A stretch of 58,712 nucleotides of DNA from a virus. The stretch is from IMG/VR virus record IMGVR_UViG_3300014962_000008, positions 1 to 58,712 of that record, one strand, 5' to 3'. Position numbers and translations under genes: made by a program. Every line of letters starts with the position of its first letter. Position 1 is the first letter of the stretch. Positions 1 to 8,517 of this stretch are shown here, piece after piece. The notes under the pieces are model-generated. The model did no database searches and was not told the DNA's origin. It worked only from the letters and a program-made list of their open reading frames with translations.

Positions 1-230
1 GCTGTTGTCGAAGCGGTTGGCAACAAGGTTAATCGCGGAATTGAGCGATGCCGCGTAAAACGTGTTGCTGTTGTCGAAGCGGTTGGCAACGAGATTGATC
101 GCGGAATTAAGCGATGCCGCGTAGAACGTATTGGTGTTGTCAAAGCGGGCAGGCGCAAGGACAACCGGCCCCGCAGAGATGCTCGCGGCGTAGAAAGTAT
201 TGGTATTGTCAAAGCGGGTAGCCTGAACGA
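1..230. repeat. 66/69-bp in-frame tandem repeats at the left edge
   Basis: Units begin at about 1, 67, 133 and 202. Each starts with a gntgttgtc-type sequence and encodes RFDN[ST]NTFYAAS on the minus strand. The first two units are nearly identical, the later ones diverged. They lie entirely within the partial gene at 1-294 and match the repeat type at 58439-58712. Confidence 0.85.
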
Positions 231-294
231 GTTCGTTCGGGAACGGCCCCAGCGAGGCGAAGGGCGCTTCAGCGAATGCGGTTATGCCAAACAC
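1..294 (-). CDS. Tandem-repeat virion/fibre protein, N-terminal part (runs off the left edge)
   Basis: A leftward frame starts at a GTG at 292-294, preceded on the minus strand by a GGAAGG-type ribosome site, and stays open to base 1. The first ~25 residues are unique. Then come repeats of about 22 residues built on RFDNxNTFYAAS followed by a variable hydrophobic stretch. The same motif in the same phase fills the leftward frame at 58212-58712, so this is most likely the N-terminal half of that gene, split by the contig ends. The regular hydrophobic/aromatic repeat suggests a fibrous or beta-solenoid virion component. It lies last in the late fibre cluster, downstream of the small gene at 344-673. 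Function is not recognised. Confidence 0.7.
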   Translation of the reverse strand, partial: MFGITAFAEAPFASLGPFPNELVQATRFDNTNTFYAASISAGPVVLAPARFDNTNTFYAASLNSAINLVANRFDNSNTFYAASLNSAINLVANRFDNS

Positions 295-343
295 GGTGCG
301 CTACCTTCCCGCAGGGGGGCTGTCTACCCCGTCATAGAAAAAC

Positions 344-673
344 TTACTCGGCCCACGGGAGGGGCGGCGTTACGACAGGCGGGTTGATCTGGTCAGCAAT
401 CTGCTGCGCCACATTGGCCTCATAGGCCGCAACCTGCTCCTCGCCCAGCGCACCCTTAACCCAGCCAACAACTTGCTCTTCGGTCAGATCGGCGTAGGGG
501 GTAAACGAAGCTTCCGGATCAAGGGTTAGGCCAACTGAGCCGTATACGCTGCCAGCGTATTCGCCGTCCGTGCCGTTCATGATCCAGTGCGCGGTGAAGA
601 CCACATCGGTTTCGCCTTCATACTCAGGGTAGCAGTTAAGCTGCGAGATGATCCAGTTGTAAGTCACGCTCAT
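344..673 (-). CDS. Small conserved phage protein of the fibre module (DUF7936-like)
   Basis: This 109-residue protein is preceded by a GGGAG ribosome site. It starts MSVTYNWIISQLNCYPE and has a central beta-rich part with YAGSVYGSVGL, an acidic TEEQVVGWVKGALGEEQV helix and a Pro-rich tail ending PPLPWAE. This pattern recurs in small proteins encoded beside fibre genes in many environmental phages; I associate it with DUF7936, but that label is from memory. It is 3 bp downstream of the assembly-chaperone-like gene at 677-1129. Possible roles are a minor virion protein or a fibre-assembly helper; the sequence does not decide. Confidence 0.6.
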   Translation of the reverse strand: MSVTYNWIISQLNCYPEYEGETDVVFTAHWIMNGTDGEYAGSVYGSVGLTLDPEASFTPYADLTEEQVVGWVKGALGEEQVAAYEANVAQQIADQINPPVVTPPLPWAE

Positions 674-676
674 GTC

Positions 677-1129
677 TTAGGCTCCCGGCGCCGTAGGCCA
701 CGTAATGTTGAAGGGATCGGGCTGCGCCGTAATGTCGCGCAGGCTTTGGCGATAAGTCGCCCACTGCTGCGTCTCGACGTTCGACAGCGGCGCGTCTGGG
801 AGCTGTGTCCAATCGCAAGCGGCCAGCTTGGCGTTGCGCTGGTTGCGGACACTTGACCATTGGTTGTCGGTGCGCTGCGCCACTTCTTCCGCGCTGGCGT
901 CGGTGACTACCCAATTCTGCACCCACTTTCCAGCGGATTGCACCGGATCGCCTTCGACGACATTTTTGGTGTAATCAACGGTGGGGAGCGGGACGCCTTC
1001 AACGGCTGCGTAGCCTTCGGGCGGCGAGAACGGCGTTGGGAAGCTGACGTTGTTGTAACGCAGCCGAATGTCGCCCTCGTACACGGGGTATTCGACAACG
1101 GCGTTATCTTCAATGCGAGCGTAAGTCAT
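677..1129 (-). CDS. Phage tail-fibre assembly chaperone-like protein
   Basis: This 150-residue protein has the C-terminal signature of the phage tail assembly chaperone family: RNxxLAACDWTQLPDAPL, then WATYRQSLRDIT and a Pro/Trp end (NITWPTAPGA). The N-terminal ~60 residues (ARIEDNAVVEYPVYEGDIR) resemble the usual N-terminus of these proteins. In the family, such proteins help fold or attach distal fibres. Its start codon overlaps the end of the beta-propeller gene at 1126-2400 by 4 bp, so translation is likely coupled, which fits a chaperone for one of the upstream fibre proteins. Confidence 0.65.
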   Translation of the reverse strand: MTYARIEDNAVVEYPVYEGDIRLRYNNVSFPTPFSPPEGYAAVEGVPLPTVDYTKNVVEGDPVQSAGKWVQNWVVTDASAEEVAQRTDNQWSSVRNQRNAKLAACDWTQLPDAPLSNVETQQWATYRQSLRDITAQPDPFNITWPTAPGA

Positions 1130-2400
1130 ATCGTGGTCACCGTTGATGTTAGGGTTGTGGCCGCATCAGTCAGAGTGGAGGCGGCGTCGGTCAGGCTCGA
1201 GGTAGCGCCGGTCAAAGAGGACGCTGCATCTGTCTGAGAGGACGCCGCATCTGTCAAGCTCGAGGCGGCATAGGTGAAACTGTACGAGCCGACTGTGTAG
1301 GTGCCGGTAAGCGACCCGTCGCCGGGGAGTTTTGCGAAGAGGAAGTCATAGTTTCCGCTGACATTAGAGTATCCGCATACATAGACGTTAGCGGTGCTGT
1401 CTACGGCTATGCCGTATGCTTGATCGTCGCCGCTGCTACTCAAGCTCCGCTGCCATTGAATTGTGCCGGAGGTATTGTACTTAGCAAGTTGGATGTCAAA
1501 CGTTCCGTTAGCGACGCCACATACGTAAACATTCCCGCTGCTGTCTACAGCGATGCCGAACGCCTGATCGGTAGAACTACCGCCCAGCGTCCGTTGCCAC
1601 TGGATTGCGCCGGAAGTGTCATATTTAGCAAGCTGGAAATCAAACGTACCGCTGGCGGTAGACCAGCCGCATACGTAGACGTTGCTGCTACTATCTACCG
1701 CAACAGACTGGCCGCTAGTGCTGCCGCTGCCGCCCAAGCTCCGCTGCCACTGAAGCGTGCCAGAAGTGTTGTACTTGATCACTTGTAATTTTGACGTAGT
1801 ACCATTGTCGGAAGCGCCGCATAGGTAGACGTTGCCTGAAGCATCTACGGCGATGCCACGGCCAACATTGCTAGTGCTATCCCCCAAGCTTCGCTGCCAT
1901 TGAATTGTGCCGGAGGTGTTGTACTTGGCAATCTGGAAGTCGTTTGTACCGCTGACATTAGAGTATCCGCAGACGTAGACGTTGCTGCTGCTATCTACAG
2001 CAATGCTATAGCCTATCTCGCTGCTGCCACTGTCAAGGGTCCGCTGCCACTGGATTGTGCCTGAAGTGTTGTACTTAGCGAGTTGAATATCCGTCGTACC
2101 GCTGGCGGCGGAAGATCCGCAGACGTAGACGTTGCTGCTGCTGTCTACAGCGATGCCGAACGCCTGATCAGTAGAACTGCTGCCCAGTCTCCGCTGCCAC
2201 TGAATGGTGCCGGAGCTGTTGTACTTAGCAAGCTGAATATCGTTCGTACCGCTGACGACAGACCGCCCGCACATATAGACATTTCCGCTGCTATCTACAG
2301 CAACGCCGTAGCCGAGATCATCAGTACTGCCGCCGAGCAAGCCGATCCAGCCAAGGCCGGTTACATTACTGCCCGCTGATAGGAACATCCGATCCAGCAT
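1126..2400 (-). CDS. Seven-repeat SBBP-type beta-propeller adhesin-like virion protein
   Basis: This 424-residue protein contains seven repeats of about 45-48 residues with the core IAVDSSxNVYVCGxS followed by AKYNTSGTIQWQRSL. This matches the SBBP beta-propeller repeat. Seven copies are what a closed seven-bladed propeller needs. There is no signal peptide. The C-terminal ~50 residues switch to heptads of the type SSLTDAA, probably a coiled or beta-helical stalk. It follows two fibre genes and precedes a chaperone-like gene, so a host-binding virion role is inferred. The stop and start with the fibre gene at 2400 overlap (TAATG). Confidence 0.7.
   Translation of the reverse strand: MLDRMFLSAGSNVTGLGWIGLLGGSTDDLGYGVAVDSSGNVYMCGRSVVSGTNDIQLAKYNSSGTIQWQRRLGSSSTDQAFGIAVDSSSNVYVCGSSAASGTTDIQLAKYNTSGTIQWQRTLDSGSSEIGYSIAVDSSSNVYVCGYSNVSGTNDFQIAKYNTSGTIQWQRSLGDSTSNVGRGIAVDASGNVYLCGASDNGTTSKLQVIKYNTSGTLQWQRSLGGSGSTSGQSVAVDSSSNVYVCGWSTASGTFDFQLAKYDTSGAIQWQRTLGGSSTDQAFGIAVDSSGNVYVCGVANGTFDIQLAKYNTSGTIQWQRSLSSSGDDQAYGIAVDSTANVYVCGYSNVSGNYDFLFAKLPGDGSLTGTYTVGSYSFTYAASSLTDAASSQTDAASSLTGATSSLTDAASTLTDAATTLTSTVTTI
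1150..1275. repeat. 21-bp degenerate tandem repeats encoding S-L-T-D-A-A heptads
   Basis: At least six 21-bp units encode (S/T)SLTDAA variants at the C-terminus of the beta-propeller protein. The units differ at third bases but share the gtcag(g/a)ctcgagg core on the plus strand. Confidence 0.7.
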
Positions 2401-3962
2401 TATTTGCTGTCCTTCATAAGCTGGACACCGCGCCAGATCGTGCCGCCATCGTCAGTAATAAAGCCGAGAACATCTACACCGCTTGTCGTTAGCGTTGGTG
2501 CCGTTCCACCGGGCCAATCAACTGATGCAGGCCACGTTTGCGTTCCTGTTCCGCCGTTGGTCAATTCCAGCAGGAAGCTATAGGCACGGGTCGCTGGAGC
2601 ATTGGTAAATGTCCAAGTCAGTGCGCCTGTAGCGGTCTTGGTGAAGTAGTTCCCAGCAGAACAATCAACAGCAGAGGCTGCAACCGCAGTGACATTGCCG
2701 CGCACAGAACCGAGAAGGTCTGCGGTTGCGGTTGTAACGGTTCCGGTAAAGGTCGGAGAGGCCGACAGGACGTTATTACCAGTTCCGGTAGAGGTGGTTA
2801 CACCCGTGCCGCCGTTCGCCACTGCCAAGGTGCCGGAAACATGGGTCGTAAGACCGATTTTACCCCAAGATGGAGCCGTTCCAGTACCACCGGAGATCAG
2901 AGCATTTCCGGTTGCTACACCAGCCAGCTTTGACAGCGCGCTGGTTGTAGAAGCGTAGAGGATGTCGCCGACTGTGTAAGATGACTGGCCCGTGCCGCCG
3001 TTTGCGGCGGGGAGCGTTCCGCTAACTTGAGTGGTCAGGCTCACGCCGGACAGCGTGCCGCCGAGTGTCAGCGAGCCGGACGAGGTGACGGTGCCAGTCA
3101 GGGTGATGCCGTTGACGCTGCCGGTGCCTGAGACACTAGTAACCGTGCCGCCGCCGGAACCAGCGCCGATAGCCGTGCGGAAGCTGGCTGCGTCCAGCGC
3201 GCTGACGGTGTTGTCTGCATTAATCTGCAAGAACGTGATGGCGCTGGGGTTGGTCAGCGTGAAGACGTTCGCGCCGACCGTGGTTGCGCCGAGGTTGGTG
3301 CGGGCCGCCGCTGCGCTTGTCGCGCCAGTGCCGCCGTTGGCCACGGCCACAGTGCCCGTGACGTTGGCCGCGTTGCCGGAGATATTGCCGCTAATGTCTG
3401 AGCCCGGAATTGTAGCGCTGGCCGTAAATGCTGAAGTACCGCTGCCCTTGACATATCCGGTCAGGGTAGTTGCGCCAGTGCCGCCATTGGCCACGGCCAC
3501 AGTGCCCGTGACGTTGGCCGCGTTGCCGGAGATATTGCCGCTAATGTCTGAGCCGGGGATGGTGGCGCTGGCCGTGAAGGCCGAGGTGCCGCTGCCCTTG
3601 ACGTAGCCCGTCAGCGTGGTTGCGCCCGTGCCGCCGTTGGCGACCGGCAGGGTGCCGGTGACCTGCGTGGTCAGGCTAACGCCAGACAGGGTGCCGCCGA
3701 GCGTCAGCGATCCGGACGACGTGACGGTGCCGGTGAGCGTAATGCCATTGACCGTGCCGGTGCCGCCAACGCTGGTGACGCTGCCGCTTGCGCCCGCGCT
3801 CGAGGCAAGGAGCTTGACGCTGCCGCCAGCGTTCTTGAAGTACAGCTTCTCATCAGTCAGGTTGATCGCCAGCTCGCCATCAGCGAGATTGACGGCAGAA
3901 GGCGTCGCAGCCGCCGTAGTGGTGCGATATAGCTGGATCGGCGTGTAGTTTGTAGCCGCCAT
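2400..3962 (-). CDS. Tail fibre protein with GGTG-type repeats
   Basis: This 520-residue low-charge protein starts MAATNYTPIQLYRTTTAAATPSA, a common phage fibre N-terminus (YRTTTAAxxPSxxNLxxGELAINLTDEKLYF). The middle is made of repeats including LPVANGGTGATTLTGYV and a tandem 50-residue block containing SATIPGSDISGNISGNAANVTGTVA. The C-terminal ~90 residues form a distinct cap (TWTFTNAPATRAYSFLLEL, TQTWPASVDWPGG, WRGVQLMKDSK) seen at the ends of many phage fibres. Parts of the repeat region are shared with the fibres at 3962-6337 and 52301-53581. Confidence 0.8.
   Translation of the reverse strand: MAATNYTPIQLYRTTTAAATPSAVNLADGELAINLTDEKLYFKNAGGSVKLLASSAGASGSVTSVGGTGTVNGITLTGTVTSSGSLTLGGTLSGVSLTTQVTGTLPVANGGTGATTLTGYVKGSGTSAFTASATIPGSDISGNISGNAANVTGTVAVANGGTGATTLTGYVKGSGTSAFTASATIPGSDISGNISGNAANVTGTVAVANGGTGATSAAAARTNLGATTVGANVFTLTNPSAITFLQINADNTVSALDAASFRTAIGAGSGGGTVTSVSGTGSVNGITLTGTVTSSGSLTLGGTLSGVSLTTQVSGTLPAANGGTGQSSYTVGDILYASTTSALSKLAGVATGNALISGGTGTAPSWGKIGLTTHVSGTLAVANGGTGVTTSTGTGNNVLSASPTFTGTVTTATADLLGSVRGNVTAVAASAVDCSAGNYFTKTATGALTWTFTNAPATRAYSFLLELTNGGTGTQTWPASVDWPGGTAPTLTTSGVDVLGFITDDGGTIWRGVQLMKDSK
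3337..3636. repeat. Two tandem 150-bp units inside a fibre gene
   Basis: The sequence beginning ttggccacggcc at 3337 recurs at 3487, exactly 150 bp (50 codons) later. About the first 70 bases are identical and the rest diverges mainly at synonymous sites. A related unit occurs around 4310-4450 in the neighbouring fibre gene. Confidence 0.85.
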
Positions 3963-6337
3963 TAGAAAGTACCTCCGTCGATCCCGCCAAACGACGGGGC
4001 AGATGATCCGTTAGATAGCAGAACTTGACCTGCAGTTCCAGCAGTCGTGAAAGCGTATGCTGTACCAGTGCCGTAAGCCACAGTGCCCGCCGTGGGAGTG
4101 GCGGTGCCGTTAGTACCGCCGTTGGCAACGGGCAATGTGCCAGACACGTGTGTGGTAAGCCCGACTTTGCCCCAAGCCGGAGCAACCCCAACACCCCCGG
4201 ACAACAGCGCGTTGCCTGTGGCCACATCAGCCAGTTTTGACAGCGCAGTCGTTGTTGAGGCGTAAAGAATATCGCCTACGGTGTACGACGACTGTCCCGT
4301 GCCGCCGTTAGCTGCAGCCACGACGCCAGTAACATTAGCTGCGTTACCAGAAATGTTACCGGAAACATCGGAGCCGGGAATAGTGGCGCTGGCTGTAAAA
4401 GCCGAAGTGCCATTGCCCTTGACGTAGCCCGTCAATGTAGTTGCGCCCGAGCCACCGTTTGCCACAGGCAGCGTTCCGGTAACTTGGGTAGTAAGGCTGA
4501 CACCGCTAAGCGTGCCTCCAAGCGTCAGAGACCCTGTCGAAGTGACAGTACCCGTCAAAGTGATCCCATTGACGCTGCCAGTGCCGCTCACCGAGGTGAC
4601 CCCGGCGTTAGCAATTGAGATAGAGCCGTTGCCGTTGGTGATTGAAATCCCGGCACCAGCGGTCAACGTAGCCTTGGTCAGCGTGTTCCCAACACTATTG
4701 CCAATCAAAAGCTGGCCGTCGAGGTAGGATGTCTGCCCCGTGCCGCCGTTGGCGACAGGCAGGGTGCCAGTGACCTGCGTCGTCAAGCTGACGCCGCTCA
4801 GCGTGCCGCCCAGCGTCAGGGAGCCGCTGGTGGTAACCGTACCGCTCAGCGTGATGCCGTTGACACTGCCCGTGCCGGACACGCTGGTTACGGTGCCGAC
4901 GAACTGGTCGGCGCTGGACAGCGTGAAGTTGGGGTACGTCCCCGTAATTGTCATGTTCGACCCGGCGGTCAGCGTGACCGTCTGGTCCGGAGCCGTGTTG
5001 GTGACCGTGATCGAGCCAGCACCATTGGTAACCGAGATACCAGCGCCAGCCGTTAGCGTTGCCTTCGTCAGCGTGTTGCCGGTCGTATTACCGATCAGGA
5101 GCTGCCCGTTAGTGAAGCTGGTCTGCCCAGTGCCGCCTGCCGTCACCGGCAACGTGCCTGTGGTCAGGGCGCTGGTTGACGTGGCGTAGACGGCCCCGCC
5201 GCTGGTGTAGCTTGTCAGCCCTGTGCCGCCCAGCGACGTTGCCACAGGCGATGTTAGGCTGAACTGCGTGCCGGTCAGGGTCAGGCCAGTGCCTGCGCTG
5301 TAGACCTGCGCCGAGGACACCTGCGTAAAGGTGATGGCCGTGGTGCCAAAGTTGATCGTGCCTACGGTGTTGCACACGTAGGTCTCGCCAGCTCCGGTGT
5401 TGCCGCTGCTGATAAAGAACGCGTCGCCTTCGCCCAGAGCAGTCGGGCTTTTCACCCCGTAGCTGTTGGCGTCGGTAGCACGGGTCAGAACCCAAGCAAC
5501 GGAGCCACTGCCGACCGTTGTTACAGTGTAAACGCCGTTCTCAAACTGGTTGGTCTGATTGTAGACAAGAATGCGGTCGCCGACCTGCGCCACTACACCG
5601 TCCGGCGTGAACGCGCCGAGCGTACCTGCGTTGGTCAGGGTCGCGCCAACGCCGCCGGTACCGTTGTTGTAAGTAGCATTGAGGTTGCCGGTGGTGCCCG
5701 GCACCTCGTACTTGACCGCCGTATGGTACGTGATGCCAGAGGCCACCATCGTATCGACGTAAGTCTTGTTGGCCAGATCATTGCCGCTGCTCGGCGTTGT
5801 GCTGACCGTACCGGATGTCAGGGCCACCGAGGTCAGGGTCGGCGTCATGCTCCAACTCGGCGCGCCCCCGCTTGCCGTCAGAACGCCGGTGCCAGTGTTC
5901 AGGAAGGTCGTGGCACCTGCGCCTGTCTGGTACGGGATGGCGTTGGCCGTACCGCCCGACAGGTTGGTGGCGCTGGCCGCACTGCCAGTGATGTTGATAT
6001 TGACGTTGCCGGACGCGTCGTAGTTGACCGACTTGGCCGCCGTGTAAGTGACAAACACGTCCTTGTCGCCAGCCGAAAAGTTGACCAGCGCGTTGGCGTT
6101 GCTCGAAGCCAGCACGACATCGCGCGACAGGCTGGTGCCCGCCGCCGTGTACGTGCCGATGCCCACTTCCCACTCGGACGTGCCTACGCCCGCAATCGTG
6201 TAGTAGGTCGTGTTGCCGTTGCCAACACCGGCCCCGAAAGTGCGGAAACCAATCGGCGCAGTGCCGCTCAGAGTTACCGCTCCGGTGCCCGTAGTGGCCG
6301 TCGTGTCCTTTACGCGATCAGCGAGAACGAGCGCCAT
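3962..6337 (-). CDS. Large tail fibre protein with GGTG-type repeats
   Basis: This 791-residue protein begins MALVLADRVKDTTATTGTGAV, a widespread phage fibre N-terminus followed by FRTFGAGVGNGNTTYYTIAG and a TSLSRDVVLASSNANALVNFSAG-like block. Residues ~180-340 form a domain with NQTNQFENGVYTVT and EGDAFFISSGNTGAGETYVC. The rest is repeats (GTLPVANGGTGQTS, LTAGAGISVTNGxGSI, SGTGSVNGITLSGTV). The C-terminal cassette with GDILYASTTTALSKLA and LLSGGVGVAPAWGKV recurs almost unchanged at the end of the fibre at 52301-53581. It is predicted to be trimeric and involved in adsorption. It abuts the next fibre by a 1-base overlap. Confidence 0.8.
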   Translation of the reverse strand: MALVLADRVKDTTATTGTGAVTLSGTAPIGFRTFGAGVGNGNTTYYTIAGVGTSEWEVGIGTYTAAGTSLSRDVVLASSNANALVNFSAGDKDVFVTYTAAKSVNYDASGNVNINITGSAASATNLSGGTANAIPYQTGAGATTFLNTGTGVLTASGGAPSWSMTPTLTSVALTSGTVSTTPSSGNDLANKTYVDTMVASGITYHTAVKYEVPGTTGNLNATYNNGTGGVGATLTNAGTLGAFTPDGVVAQVGDRILVYNQTNQFENGVYTVTTVGSGSVAWVLTRATDANSYGVKSPTALGEGDAFFISSGNTGAGETYVCNTVGTINFGTTAITFTQVSSAQVYSAGTGLTLTGTQFSLTSPVATSLGGTGLTSYTSGGAVYATSTSALTTGTLPVTAGGTGQTSFTNGQLLIGNTTGNTLTKATLTAGAGISVTNGAGSITVTNTAPDQTVTLTAGSNMTITGTYPNFTLSSADQFVGTVTSVSGTGSVNGITLSGTVTTSGSLTLGGTLSGVSLTTQVTGTLPVANGGTGQTSYLDGQLLIGNSVGNTLTKATLTAGAGISITNGNGSISIANAGVTSVSGTGSVNGITLTGTVTSTGSLTLGGTLSGVSLTTQVTGTLPVANGGSGATTLTGYVKGNGTSAFTASATIPGSDVSGNISGNAANVTGVVAAANGGTGQSSYTVGDILYASTTTALSKLADVATGNALLSGGVGVAPAWGKVGLTTHVSGTLPVANGGTNGTATPTAGTVAYGTGTAYAFTTAGTAGQVLLSNGSSAPSFGGIDGGTF

Positions 6338-6358
6338 TATCAGCCCCTAACGTGTCAA

Positions 6359-6760
6359 TTACAGCGCGAAGATGCCCGTAGCATTCCACGTGATAGAGAT
6401 GTCACCGCCGTTCGGTGTCACCGGCAGATTGGTCACGCCCGTGTCGATGAAGGCCACCAGCGGCGAAGTCGCCGCGTTGCCCGTGTCGATGAAGATCACA
6501 AGGCTCACCACCTGCGACCCCGTAACCGCCGTAAACGTCACGTCGGCAGCGTCGAACACGCCGTTGGTGAAAGTCTTGCTGCCCAGCGTCTGCGGCGTGC
6601 CGACAACAGACGCGCTGACGCTGCTGTAATACTGGTTGGCAGCCGAATAGGTGTAACCGGCAGTGACGAGGGCAACCTTAACGGTCTGGCCGTCGAGGTC
6701 GTTATTAGCAGTGAACTCGAGGAGAGCCTGCTTCCACTTGGGATAAAGGGCGTTGGCCAT
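6359..6760 (-). CDS. Small phage virion protein of the fibre module
   Basis: The 133-residue product starts MANALYPKWKQALLEFTAN and contains DGQTVKVALVTAGYTYSAANQYYSSV, then a beta-rich C-terminus (VIFIDTGNAATSPLVAFIDTG, DISITWNATGIFAL). I recognise this as a common small structural-module protein next to fibre genes in environmental phages, but know no tested function. Spacing to the neighbours is 15-21 bp. There is no signal peptide or membrane segment. Confidence 0.65.
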   Translation of the reverse strand: MANALYPKWKQALLEFTANNDLDGQTVKVALVTAGYTYSAANQYYSSVSASVVGTPQTLGSKTFTNGVFDAADVTFTAVTGSQVVSLVIFIDTGNAATSPLVAFIDTGVTNLPVTPNGGDISITWNATGIFAL

Positions 6761-6774
6761 AGTCTAAACTCCTG

Positions 6775-7410
6775 TTAGCGCTTCTTGCCGTGAGGCATGG
6801 TGGACAGGCCGCCGTGTTTGAGGCCCAGAGCGCCGCGCAGACGGTCAACCAGCGGCTTGGCGCTAAAGCCTGCCCCTGCCGGACCACGGCGTGCGGCCTC
6901 CATTTCGGCCTTGCTGACCGGACGCGAGAGGCGACGGTCCAGTGCGGTGCGCGGCATGTCTTCGGCGACAGTGGTGCGCTCAACGGTGACCATGCGCGGC
7001 TTGGCCTTCGGGCCGTCCTTGGGCATCTTCTCGTATGGATCAGCCCGGCCCGACTTGCGCAGGATGCGCTCAGGTGTATTCAGCTCATCCATGGTCATGC
7101 GGCGGCCCTTCTTGTCCACCGGACGGGTTGAGATGCCTTCTGGCCCCATGCCCATCGGCGTGCCTTCAGCGCGCTTGACCGGGATTTTGGCACCGGCCTT
7201 GCGCGCCTCGCTCAGGGCAATCGCCACGGCCTGCTTGGGGTTGGTTACTTCGGGGCCCTTCTTGCTACCGCTGTGCAGCGTTCCCGACTTGAACTCGCCC
7301 ATGACCTTGGAAATCTTGGCCGCGCCCTTGACCTTGCCGCCCTTGGCATAGCCCTCGCACGATCCACCCTTCATGTAGTGGGTCTTGGTGCTGTTTTTGA
7401 ACCCGTCCAT
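6775..7410 (-). CDS. Basic DUF6496-like protein
   Basis: This 211-residue protein is rich in Lys, Arg and Gly. The N-terminal half carries KVMGEFKSGTLHSGSKKGPE followed by VTNPKQAVAIALSEARKAG, the signature of the DUF6496 family, which occurs in bacteria and phages. The C-terminal half is Arg-rich (TALDRRLSRPVSKAEMEAARRG) and ends HGKKR. A DNA-binding or DNA-packed internal virion role is possible from its charge, but this is inference. It sits between a basic-tailed virion-module protein and a fibre-module protein. Confidence 0.6.
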   Translation of the reverse strand: MDGFKNSTKTHYMKGGSCEGYAKGGKVKGAAKISKVMGEFKSGTLHSGSKKGPEVTNPKQAVAIALSEARKAGAKIPVKRAEGTPMGMGPEGISTRPVDKKGRRMTMDELNTPERILRKSGRADPYEKMPKDGPKAKPRMVTVERTTVAEDMPRTALDRRLSRPVSKAEMEAARRGPAGAGFSAKPLVDRLRGALGLKHGGLSTMPHGKKR

Positions 7411-7411
7411 G

Positions 7412-8515
7412 TCACTTACCTTTCTTGCGCGCCGCGAAGGCGTTGTCTACCAGATTTGGGTACGGACGACCAGCCGCCTTGGCGCGTCGCTTGGCAGCGG
7501 CCTTCTTCTTGACGCTAAGAACCTTGGGCTTGCCTTCCGGCCTTGGCTTGTCCCAGAAGGGCTTGGCGGCGAGGCCGCCCTTGGCGAAGCGCTCGCGGTT
7601 GGCGTCAATGAAGTCCGTCAGGGCCTTGCGGCTGGCCAGATTGGCGTTGAACAACTCGGCGCCGCGTGCCTCGTCATACTCTCCCGTGGAGCGCTTGTAG
7701 GCTGTGCTGGCCGCCTCGGCTGCCGCATTGGCTTCCTCTAGCTGCTTGCGCCGCGCCTGATATGCCGCGAATGCTTCGTCGCGCGCAGGCTGCATAGCCT
7801 TCGCGGTTGCCTCGTAGTAGCCCGGAGCCATGGTCGGCTTGTAACCGCCCTGCATGGCTGCGTACTTGCTGACGGTGTCCTTCATGCCCTGCAGATTGCG
7901 CTCCCACTGCGGGAGCAACTTGTTCTGCATGTTTTCGATGGTACTTGTAAGCGAGTTGCGCTGGACAGTGTATCGCGGATCGGTGCCGTATTCGGCAAGC
8001 TGCCGCTGATAGTCCGCCAGATGCTGGCGGCCTGACGCAAGATACTTCTCGTAAGCTTCTGCCTCTTCGGCAAAGCCCCGCTGGTCGGGGTTGCCATACA
8101 GGCTCAGGTAGCCTTGAGCCTGCGTTGGCGTGGCGCGGCCTTCCATGACATCGCGCTGGACTTGGAAGGGCGTCAGCTCACGGTAGGCGTTGAGGTAGTC
8201 CGTAGCCACGTTGCTGCGGCGCGAAGGATCTTGCGTGCCAAGGTTCTTGAGCAAAATCCACTCATTCATCTTCTGAGTGTCAAGAGCCTTCTGATACGCA
8301 GTCGGGTCCGGAGCGTAGGAGCCAAGCAAGGTGGGGAAGGGGGCCTGATTTCTACCCCTGCGCGCCGCGAACTGGGCAACGGACTGAAGCCAAGAGGGCA
8401 CCTTGGCCTTGTAATCTACCCAAGTGCCCTGCGGCTCAACTGGTGCCACACCTGCGGGCTGCTGGCCAACTGGGCCACCGGCCAACAAGGCTCCGAGGTT
8501 TAGAGGATCGGCCAT
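7412..8515 (-). CDS. Helical head-module protein with basic C-terminal tail
   Basis: The chosen start is the ATG at 8515 (MADPLNLGALLAGG). A GTG five codons upstream at 8530 is the alternative. Residues ~30-270 are strongly helical and charged (EEAEAYEKYLASGRQHLADYQ, QARRKQLEEANAAAEAAS). The C-terminus is very basic (KKKAAAKRRAKAAGRPYPN and ARKKGK). No known domain is recognised. The position between the decoration/capsid genes and the fibre genes suggests a virion component. A DNA-contacting tail is possible from charge only. Confidence 0.55.
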   Translation of the reverse strand: MADPLNLGALLAGGPVGQQPAGVAPVEPQGTWVDYKAKVPSWLQSVAQFAARRGRNQAPFPTLLGSYAPDPTAYQKALDTQKMNEWILLKNLGTQDPSRRSNVATDYLNAYRELTPFQVQRDVMEGRATPTQAQGYLSLYGNPDQRGFAEEAEAYEKYLASGRQHLADYQRQLAEYGTDPRYTVQRNSLTSTIENMQNKLLPQWERNLQGMKDTVSKYAAMQGGYKPTMAPGYYEATAKAMQPARDEAFAAYQARRKQLEEANAAAEAASTAYKRSTGEYDEARGAELFNANLASRKALTDFIDANRERFAKGGLAAKPFWDKPRPEGKPKVLSVKKKAAAKRRAKAAGRPYPNLVDNAFAARKKGK

Positions 8516-8517
8516 TC

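Noticed and set aside
1-230. CRISPR-like array at the left edge
   Set aside because: Repeats are contiguous, keep a reading frame with a protein pattern, and have no unique spacers.
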